Shown here: positions 57,601-64,000 of the stretch, one piece after another
Position numbering within the stretch: the first letter of the stretch is position 1
Layout of the letters: every line of letters begins with the position of its first letter
Assembly (NCBI RefSeq): GCF_018320785.1
Contig: NC_054878.1
Location: 42,445,023 to 42,509,022 of the forward strand
Direction of reading: 5' to 3'
Length of the DNA: 64,000 nucleotides
Source of the DNA: Cheilinus undulatus
Taxonomy: Eukaryota > Chordata > Actinopteri > Labriformes > Labridae
Translations under genes and position numbers: made by a program
The notes under the pieces: generated by a model
Database searches by the model: none
The model's input: only the letters and a program-made list of their open reading frames with translations
What the model was told of the DNA's origin: nothing

Positions 57601-58025
57601 AGTGACTAACTGTGGTGAATGGGGGTTGTACACCGAAAACAATGACAGCCACAGAAAATAAGGAACTTGCCATGGTTGGAAAAGTAAAAAAATAGCTGCG
57701 GTAAATGTTTGATTCCACAAGGTACAGATAAATTTTCACTTGTCCACTGAAATGACGGTCAAAAACTGTGATTCCAGTGTGTTAATTCTCACCTTGATGG
57801 AACTATAAAATACACACTTAGGTTGTACACCCTGGTATTAACCGCCTTGTCCTTTTCAGCCTGCTTGTTTATCTCATATCTAACCTCCAAAAGTTCACTA
57901 AAGTCAAAGTTTTAAAATGTTCAAAATGGCGGTGGGTTTTTATCAGTGATATTGAAAGTCTTACCTGTTAATTTAAGCAGCGTTGTGAGAAGTAATGCAG
58001 TTTGAATCCACCTAGGCTCGCTCAT
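45680..58025 (-). CDS. gene 5: two-Ig-domain receptor with deleted cytoplasmic ITIM
   Basis: 288 aa as drawn from exons 58025-57965 (leader MSEPRWIQTALLLTTLLKLT), 50942-50613 (V-like), 50515-50246 (second Ig-like, 90 codons), 46994-46884 (stalk rich in Thr), 45855-45769 (membrane segment, uncharged) and 45687-45680. V keeps PCED, NCDSAMW, ENCSL and DAGHYIC. The second domain has LRCAV, VQWFY and SLQCEV. The 29-nt exon that shifts phase in genes 1, 4 and 6 is absent from the 81-bp intron after the membrane exon. The direct join therefore hits TGA after GG, giving an essentially tailless receptor. Read in the ancestral frame, the last exon is VGDDHDDDRSSAEV, which lacks exactly the TVSYENI segment present in gene 6. 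The 7-kb leader intron is filled by an L2-like LINE and a minisatellite. Poly(A) signals are possible near 45456-45490. Confidence 0.65.
46222..46520. mobile_element. hAT-like element fragment, left end
   Basis: Begins 'caggagtgtcaaactcaagg' and shares 'actggcccaccagtatgagg' and 'cctctagtataaaaatgtaa' (reverse complement) with 2192-3071 and 17700-18278. The right terminus is missing. It lies in the membrane/stalk intron of gene 5. Confidence 0.55.
47250..47770 (+). pseudogene. Tc1-like transposase relic
   Basis: From 47271 the plus strand reads MKTKEHPKQLREKLIEKYKS, continuing with NISKELN and SVKSIMKK, the N-terminal helix-turn-helix of a Tc1 family. After a stop comes SGRPHKLSGRAKRRLVREA in the same frame. 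At 47660-47760 another block (VKWKNVLSSDETKMVLFGH) supplies the first catalytic Asp. Stops and an internal deletion are present, and the C-terminal half is replaced by the minisatellite at 47780. Confidence 0.65.
47780..48160 (+). repeat. degenerate minisatellite of 'tttttgccacttttaaccca' type
   Basis: Imperfect repeats of 'ccatttttgctacttttgac' and similar, starting directly at the break of the Tc1 relic and ending where a retroposon tail begins at about 48195. Confidence 0.7.
48195..48400 (-). mobile_element. retroposon 3' tail, reverse orientation
   Basis: Includes 'tatcccagctgtcattgggc', 'tggtcgccagtcaatcgcag', 'caccaattaacctaacaagc' and 'gtggtgggaggaag', which in reverse complement match the tail at 16760-16860 and 17095-17230. 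Confidence 0.6.
48758..50221 (+). pseudogene. Tc1/mariner-like element copy B, full length but defective
   Basis: Bounded by TA on both sides (48756-48757, 50222-50223) with inverted ends 'caccacactccaaattatta' and 'ataataatctggaacgtgat'. Transposase on the plus strand from 48961: MGKKKDLSAAEKPPIVECLG, a stop after LDIS, then a long block 49131-49510 with LLTDECCATLDGPDGG (first Asp), MHDNEPSHAAKN at about 49650 (second Asp), and NPI followed by a stop where copy A has NPIENL. At least one stop, frameshifts and a small deletion inactivate it. The right end lies only about 24 bp from the donor of the second Ig exon of gene 5. Confidence 0.75.
51050..51960. other. leader intron of gene 5; hAT-like remnant around 51500-51720
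   Basis: 'agctttcaactggtttagca' and 'ccaccagttgagaaccatgg' are facing hAT-like ends about 200 bp apart (51518-51715). The rest shows nothing recognisable. Confidence 0.35.
52168..52258. repeat. (TTTTG)n microsatellite
   Basis: At least seven perfect ttttg units followed by variant T/G runs, within the LINE 3' region. On the coding strand of the LINE it reads (aaaac)n, suggesting expansion of an A-rich stretch. Confidence 0.85.
52612..55404 (-). pseudogene. LINE ORF2 (endonuclease-reverse transcriptase) with one stop and a 3' frameshift
   Basis: 931 codons in one frame. Endonuclease occupies about residues 40-260 and reverse transcriptase about 500-780, with the catalytic YADD in YHCYADDTQLF. 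The C-terminal part includes NLGVMIDDQLTF and RIDYCNSLLAGLP. The only in-frame stop falls between the two domains (after FPAAFK), where CAA to TAA is a plausible single change. The frameshift near 52640 affects only the last ~40 residues. The number of disabling changes is low, so insertion was probably recent. Confidence 0.8.
55940..57460 (+). repeat. large degenerate minisatellite (~1.5 kb)
   Basis: The longest block of the 'ttttgccacttttaacccat' type. A super-unit of about 500 bp is visible: 'ccactttttgccccttttaacaccc...ttattgacatttttacgctt...cagttgttt' recurs near 56205-56300, 56580-56670 and 56995-57090. Open frames are low-complexity artefacts. It lies in the gene 5 leader intron, upstream of the LINE. 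Confidence 0.8.
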
Positions 58026-58108
58026 TGTGGTTCTTTCTCTCCCTCTGTTCTCGATCTCTTAACTGTCTGAGCTCTCAAAGGTGTGGTTTTGTTTTTTAGA
58101 GACGATGT

Positions 58109-58127
58109 GTTTACTTCCTGTGGTTAG
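58109..58127 (-). promoter_or_regulatory. RUNX-ETS composite site upstream of gene 5
   Basis: The minus strand reads 'taaccacaggaagtaaaca': a RUNX core (aaccaca) overlapping an ETS core (ggaagt), about 92 nt before the leader ATG. Such composites are known in leukocyte promoters and enhancers. The distance to the ATG agrees with the ETS sites of genes 1-3 although the flanks differ, which favours conservation of function. Confidence 0.45.
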
Positions 58128-58199
58128 TTTAATGCCACCTCTTATGCTGAGTTTGAGTCCAGTTACTTAAATCATGTCGGTGGATTTCTCAACAAAAAA

Positions 58200-59100
58200 C
58201 AAACTATGACCTTCAGATTCACTAGTTTTAGATTTATTTTTCTCTCATTAGTGACCAGAAAGGACCTGGAAAAGCTCAGAAATAGTCTGGAGTGTCCGGA
58301 CCAATTTCAGTCCCGTTATAAATATCCGACTCATATGAAGAAGACAAAGAGGAGGTGAGACATATTGTGGTTTGCAGTGATCTTAAGTTGGATGAAGGTT
58401 CTCTGTTATACAGTTTAGCCCGCTTTGACAGGATTCATGATGTTTGACAGCAAACATGAAGAGTCAAACTCATCGATCACCACGGTAGGTCTGAAATCTG
58501 TGGGTTTCTTCATGTCCGCTCTTTCTGAGAACCAGACAGGAAGTTTTTTTTTGTGTGGTTTTAAAGTAGCAGAGTCTTTTGAACCTTGTGAAGTGTTTTT
58601 AGGTCAGTTGGTCTCATAGCAACAAAGGAAATGGTTTAATTCAGTACATTTCTGCTCTTTGTCCTTTAACTGGACAACAAAGAGAGCGCAAGCTACGTTT
58701 GACGTCACTTTGGTTTTCAGGTTTTCCATTACGTACAGGCGAGATTAGCTGGCCTTCTAATGTGCATCATAAACGCTTCCTGATGCAGTGAAATACCAAC
58801 AAGCGCGTATTTGAGGTATTTTTAAAGGAGGAAAATGATTGAAACACCAGCCATCAAGCTTTTTTGATTTAAAGAATATATATCTGACATTTATTCAACA
58901 AACTTTCACTCATACTTTTGTTTCATGAGAAAGGAAGGAAATAACACACATGACCACCACCCACACATTTCTGCAGAGCACAAACACCACAGATGCTCAG
59001 AAAAAAGACGAAATTATCAAACACTTAAAAGCTGAAAAAAACTGGGCCGAAGCTTTTTTTTTTCTTTTTTTAATATTACTCTGCCTCCAGTACAAATGCT
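58200..59100. other. upstream flank of gene 5, nothing recognised
   Basis: No exon, terminal repeat or tandem array was recognised in this flank. Confidence 0.4.
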
Positions 59101-59111
59101 GTTTGTCCATT

Positions 59112-59142
59112 TATTTATTTATTTATTTATTTATTTATCGCC
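59112..59142. repeat. (TTTA)n microsatellite
   Basis: Seven to eight perfect ttta/atta units. Confidence 0.9.
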
Positions 59143-59186
59143 ATGGCAGTTCTCAGGATGTCAATTTATTTGCTGTTCTTTAACAT

Positions 59187-60350
59187 GGTCATACAGGACT
59201 GTGCTGATATTTTAGGCATTTTGGTCACTTTTAACTTTTTTTTGTTTGTTTGGGTTTTTTTTTTTTTAAATACTTTTTAAGCAACGTTTGTCACTTTCTG
59301 GTTGTTTCATCCACTTTATGACACTTTTAACCTTTTTTTGGCCACTTTTTATTAATTTTCCTTTTTTTGGCCACTTTTTATTAATTTCCAAACATTCATT
59401 TTGCCACTTTAAAGCCGTTTTAACACTTTCTCTGCCACTTTTAACACCCTGTTGCCATTTTTGACATGGTCACACAGTACTGTGCAGAAATTTTAGGCAT
59501 TTTTGTCACTTTTAACTTTTTTTTTTTTTTTGTCTTTTGTTTACCAATTTTCCCAGTTTTAAGTTGTTTCAGCCACTTTTAAACCAAATTCACCACTTTT
59601 TTTTGGCACTTTTGACACCCTTTGTCCACTTTTTCCCCCAATTTTGCCTATTGTTGGCATACCTAACCCACTTGTTTACTACTGTTGCTACTTTAAACCA
59701 ATTTTCAGCTTTTTTTGGCCAATATTTACCCAATTTTACTATTTTTGTGCTACTTTAAACCCATTTCCACCATTTTTTTAATATTTCTTCCTATTTTTTA
59801 CAATTTTTGTCAATTTCAAACCCTTTTCTACCATTTTTTTGTTCACTTTTAACCAATTTTGCCACATTAAACTAAATTTTGCCCTCTTTGCCAATTTTCA
59901 CCACTTTTTGTCACTTTTGACATCCTTTTGCCACTTGTGTCCCAATTTTGCCAATATTGACATACTTAACCCACTTGTTTACCACTTCTTGCTACTTTAA
60001 ACCAATTTTAGGCACTTTTTTGCCAATATGTACCTAATTTTCATATTTTTGTGTCCCTATAAAATCATTTCCCACAACATTTTTTTTTCATTTTTCTTTC
60101 CATTTTTAACCAAATTTTACAACCTTTTTGTCTCTTTTAACAACTTTCGCCACTTTCAAGTTGTTTCAGCAACTTTATGTTACTATTAATGATTTTTTGC
60201 CACTTTCAATTTGTTTCAGCCATTTTTTGCTACTTTTTACCCATTTTTGCCACTTTAAATGATTTTTAACACTTTCTCTTACACTTTTAACACCCTATCG
60301 TCTTTTTTGTTAAATGGTCATACAGTTCAGTGCAGAACGCTTAGGCATGT
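59187..60350 (+). repeat. degenerate minisatellite with three embedded Tc1-like end motifs
   Basis: 'ccacttttaacc...tttttggccactttt' repeats over about 1.1 kb. At 59187-59220, 59467-59500 and 60312-60350 the motif 'acagtactgtgcagaaattt' followed by 'taggcat' recurs in imperfect form. That motif resembles the terminus of a Tc1-like family and marks the boundaries of larger repeat units. Confidence 0.65.
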
Positions 60351-60556
60351 TTGGGCCAATAAAAAAGGCTGAGATAGAGATCGTAGATGTGGTGAACAAG
60401 CCCGCCTGAGGGCAACATCTGAAAGAAAGGAGGATTGACACAACCCCGGTCATGCTCTGGGTGTCTTTGCATGTTACCATAGGGCATGGGAAAATAATCA
60501 GTTAATAAAAGATAAAAGTCCACCATGAAAGGAGTGGATAAGGTGACAAAGCATGG

Positions 60557-60850
60557 CCTAGGGCAGTGGTTCTCAACGCTGGGATCGGGACCCCCATGGG
60601 GGTCTCCAGATGCCCACTTCTAAACCAATTCTTGCCAATTTACATCAACATTGCCTCTGTTGACCCATTATGGCCATTATTAACCACATTTTTTCATGCC
60701 AGTTTTTACCCATTTTAAACCACATTTCACTCTTTGATAGCTTTGATATTTTTATGTCTCAATTTACCCTTCAGTTTGTAACAATTTTTCATCTCATTTA
60801 AACAAATTTCCCACTCATTTTTGCCAATTTAAAGCCATTTCAACCACTTT
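60557..60850 (+). mobile_element. hAT-like end leading into minisatellite
   Basis: 'cagtggttctcaacgctggg' with 'gggacccccatgggggtctc' is a classical hAT-type terminus. The minisatellite words 'cccacttctaaaccaattct' and 'tgccaatttaaagccatttc' follow immediately. The opposite terminus was not found; similarity fades near 60850. Confidence 0.55.
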
Positions 60851-60879
60851 TTGATGTTCTTGATTGGTTACTGTCTTCA

Positions 60880-62390
60880 GACACACAGGAATGTCAGTGG
60901 CAACCAGAAATAAACTTGTTTTATTTGAAAAGCATGAACAGCAAAAAAAAAAAGAAAGAGAGGAGTTATGAAACTAGATATTATTAGATATTATTTACCA
61001 CATTTATATTTTACTAAATGCATTAATGGATATGTTTTCCAACATCTTTTCCGTGAACTCACCCCAACGTATTTCAAATACCAACTCATAAACTCACTTA
61101 GCCTGTTATCAGAAGACCTCCTGAAGACCCAGGCTTTTCTAAGGAAAAGAGAGTGAGCCAGATTATAGGTCCTGATAAATGCTCTACAACTAATAATAAA
61201 ATGAATTAATTAAGCATTTTAAGGTGTGGATAAAAAAATTTGGTGCATGCTATATGCCAAGCATTACCTGCAACCCTTGGGGCTAAGCCCCCCCGTCTTG
61301 CGATCCTAGTGACGGCCCTGCTCCACATAAAGTCAAGTGGGCTTTCATGCACCGAGAAGAGCTTTCAGGTTATTTGTTCTGTAATCAGCGACTGAGCACT
61401 GACCTCTGTGTGAGGACCACATTGAAACTGTAGACTTTTTGATTTTATGGGCAGATGGATTGCTAAATTGGGGGCTTAAACAAACTCATAAATTCCCCAA
61501 ATGTGGCACAAAATTGTCCCCCATTGGAAATTTGCATGTGGTGGTGTAAGTGTGTAATTATAAAACATCTGTCAGAGGACTGGGTAAGAGCTACATGCAT
61601 GAAAGCAGCGCAAATATGTATCAGACAAAAAAAAAATTAACCATCTTCAAAAAAGGAGGGGAAGCACATTAGTAACAGCAAGAGGTCAAATTTTAAATGT
61701 TTTCATCAATGAACAGGTTTCAAATTTCAACAAACTCGTCCAAGGTATTTAATCGGATTGACTCCACAAGTTTTGTGCTCATTCTAGACTAAACAGAGAT
61801 CCAACGTTGTACTAGCTGTGAGTTTTCACCATAGGGTGGGGCTGTAATCATGGGCCAAAGGTGGACTATGTTTTACTGGTATTTTACGGTCTACCAACAT
61901 CTATAATACCCTACAGCTCCTCAATGCTTATGTCAGCTGTCCTCAAACTTCACAGGGATTACACACATTAAGCCTTGTAGCGCCACATTATGTAATAACG
62001 CCACATTTTGTAAGCCACCATACCCTGGAGCCCACCTTAAGTTCTAGGTTAAGGTTAGGTGTTTAGTCTAGAGCCCTGAAGGGGGGTTAGGTTGAGGCTT
62101 AAGAAAGTTTCTTCCTCTAAATTACAAACCATTCAGCCAGGGCGTATGATTTAAGGTGTGCATATGCTTCATCATGAAAGCTACAAAAACTCTCTTGGAC
62201 CCCTACACAAATCCCTAGAGGAAGTCCACCTGCTTCATTTCAGCTTCAAAATAAGGCTTTGTTGGCTGTTTTGGTTGCAGGAAAAGCACTAGGCTTGAAA
62301 AGAGGATCGGTCAAAATACATTTATGGTTGTTAAAAATGTCTAACTTCTGATATAAAGCATCACGACTTCCCATTGTTGATCTGAGGCAG
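60880..62390. other. no gene recognised
   Basis: Downstream flank of gene 6. Short repeat-like words occur at 61275-61325 ('ggctaagcccccccgtcttg', 'agtgacggccctg') and near 62220. No exon, complete element or array was recognised. Confidence 0.4.
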
Positions 62391-62399
62391 ACGTGTCGG

Positions 62400-63309
62400 T
62401 CAGTCCTCTGCAGGAGATCTGATGTTTTCATAGCTCACTGTGTCATCTTCATCGCCGTCCTCCACCTGTGGAAATCAACAACACAAACAAATGACTGATT
62501 AGAGAAGCAAATGAATGAATGTTTTGTTTGGATTCAGAGTTAAAAACTAATGATATTTGAATAGAAAATTTAAACATAGAAAAAGTTGCATTAAAATTCA
62601 TGGTTGTAGCCTCTATACCCTGTCAAGATGTGAATGAACAGGCCTTTTCCCTCTCTGTCCTCCAGTTATTTTAAATTCTGAATAGAAAATTAAACATTTC
62701 AAGCTGCTGTTCATCTGTTTTCAACCACACAAAATAAATCTTGTATTTCAACACAAATGTCAAACAGGTGGTAGTCTCACAGCCTGATATTCAATGATCA
62801 AAAGCTTTCAGGCTTCATTAATAAACACTTTTAATCAAAAACATTACTGACAAAATAAGTCTGATGGAGATTTTTCTACATTTTTCATAATTTCTTTTAA
62901 TCAATGCCATTCTAAAGGCCTATATAGACCATATTTTGATGGTCTTTCTCACATTTGCCCAGATTTCTTTTAGCCAGTCCTCCTCTTTTGTCTAAAACCC
63001 TTCAACACATGAATTCAGACTTCTTTTCTCTCTGTGTTCATACTTTTGTGATTCAATAACTCTAAATCTCACAAACTCTGGTTATGAAAACTCACCACGC
63101 TTTCCCTCCTCTGAGTTTGTTTCCCTAAAAGAAGAGAGAAAAAGTTGACTTTTGTCTTCTTAGAGAATATGCACGTTTATTAAATCTTCTTACATGGAAG
63201 TCTGATGTGTGAATGCTCTCACCTTTAGCTCTTGTCCATATGCTTCCTGCCACAGCAGTTAGAATGAGAACTGATAAAGCTGGAGCGACTACAACATACC
63301 TCCCCCAGG
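62400..63309 (-). CDS. gene 6 (partial): membrane and tail exons of an ITIM receptor
   Basis: Only the last three exons lie in the window: 63309-63223 (membrane, from AWGRYVVVAPALSVLILTAV), 63124-63096 (29 nt, GKQTQRRESV) and 62465-62400 (VEDGDEDDTVSYENIRSPAE, Asp, stop). Sizes and phases match gene 4 (29 and 66 nt) and the joins are GT/AG. The membrane segment resembles that of gene 5 and has no charged residue in its core. VSYENI fits the ITIM consensus, so an inhibitory receptor is inferred. The Ig, stalk and leader exons must lie beyond 64000, because none is seen between 63310 and the end. Confidence 0.7.
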
Positions 63310-63319
63310 CTGCAAAGAC

Positions 63320-64000
63320 ATAAAAAAGTCAAATGTTTATGTTCCTTAACCCCTGGGCATCCCTCTAAATGACTACACACGTGTCCCTATGGGACATTTT
63401 CTGCGCCTACTTTAACTGCTAATATTTATCATTTCTATACATATTTTTTAAATGTTTCGTTTTGTTTTTGTTATCACTTCCAGCTCTGATCATGACATAG
63501 TAAATTTTTGGCCTTTTTTTTTGAATTTATGTGTTTTTAACCCTTTAAATGCCAGTTTATTTAATTTTCAATTCAGCAGAATGAGATATTTTCATATAAA
63601 AAAATGCTAGATTTTTTTTTTAAATTATGATCAAAAATAGTCACAAGTCATCCATTACCACCAACATCAAGTTTTATGCATATTTACTTTATGTGCAGTG
63701 TCCAGAAATTGGTGGAAATTATGCAAAAGATGGACCACTAGGAAACATTTTGACCCCATCTTTATATGGTTATATTCGTAATTCGTTTTTGTTTTTTTAA
63801 TTAATTGTTTTATTTTCTTTTTTGTAATCACCTCCACCATTTTCAGTATTTTGATAAATAATCAATAATTTAATAAATTTTCTGATCAACAGGTATTTAT
63901 GTGCTGAATACACTGAACATAGACCTGCAGAGTATCCCCAACAAAACGCATTGAAGTGGTGCTTCAGAGATGCAATTTCTCAAATCTAACATGCAAAACC
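63320..64000. other. intron of gene 6, no exon seen
   Basis: Opens with 'ttaacccctgggcatccctc', a TTAA-type terminus like those at 7650 and 32260. The rest is AT-rich without Ig-like coding sequence. Confidence 0.4.

Noticed and set aside
1-64000. Endogenous retrovirus or LTR element
   Set aside because: I looked for long direct repeats bounded by tg...ca, a primer-binding site and gag/pol/env frames. None was seen; all reverse transcriptase belongs to LINEs.

Overview
The window looks like teleost fish DNA, most likely from a percomorph. It is AT-rich and intron-dense, and it is filled with repeats typical of teleosts: Tc1-like elements, hAT-type elements and their short derivatives, an L2-like LINE, and degenerate minisatellites built on gccacttttaaccc. 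No bacterial, organellar or viral gene organisation is visible, and I found no rRNA, tRNA or CRISPR array. Species cannot be told from the sequence alone.

The only host genes I can support are a minus-strand tandem cluster of immunoglobulin-superfamily (IgSF) receptor genes. I reconstructed them exon by exon from GT/AG boundaries, reading-frame phase and similarity between the copies. Leader, V-like, second Ig-like, stalk and transmembrane exons are all joined in phase 1. A 29-nt exon then shifts to phase 0 for the cytoplasmic exons. From the left (downstream) end:
- Gene 1 (16110 to 3615): complete two-Ig receptor with two ITIMs and an ITSM.
- Gene 2 (25622 to 22872): two-Ig receptor with a charged membrane segment and an abruptly changed, short tail.
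- Gene 3 (34476 to 29046): lost its transmembrane and tail exons; could only make a secreted form.
- Gene 4 (41899 to 37020): single V domain, charged membrane segment, no ITIM.
- V-exon relic at 43455-43622.
- Gene 5 (58025 to 45680): two-Ig receptor whose ITIM has been removed.
- Gene 6 (63309 to 62400): only the last three exons are inside the window; one ITIM is kept.

Together these look like a paired-receptor array: inhibitory members (genes 1 and 6), members with charged membrane segments and short tails (genes 2 and 4), and degraded or soluble forms (genes 3 and 5). Four leader exons are preceded, 80-100 nt upstream of the ATG, by an ETS/PU.1-like GGAA element, which fits expression in blood cells. 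Ligands and exact family names cannot be read from the sequence.

Layout. 1-3.2 kb: dispersed repeats and a hAT-like element. 3.2-16.2 kb: gene 1 with introns full of inverted-repeat elements. 16.6-21.3 kb: nested transposon debris. 21.3-22.9 kb: nothing recognised. 22.9-25.8 kb: gene 2. 26.2-28.1 kb: broken LINE and a short inverted-repeat element. 28.5-34.6 kb: gene 3, with a higher-order GCTA satellite in one intron and an eroded Tc1 element in another. 35.4-36.5 kb: transposon remnants. 36.8-42 kb: gene 4. 42.9-45.4 kb: V relic and repeats. 45.5-58.1 kb: gene 5, whose introns hold two Tc1 relics, an almost intact L2-like LINE and 1.5 kb of minisatellite. 59-61 kb: minisatellites. 62.4-63.3 kb: end of gene 6.

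All exon joins and family assignments were made by eye. They need transcript alignment and homology searches to be certain.
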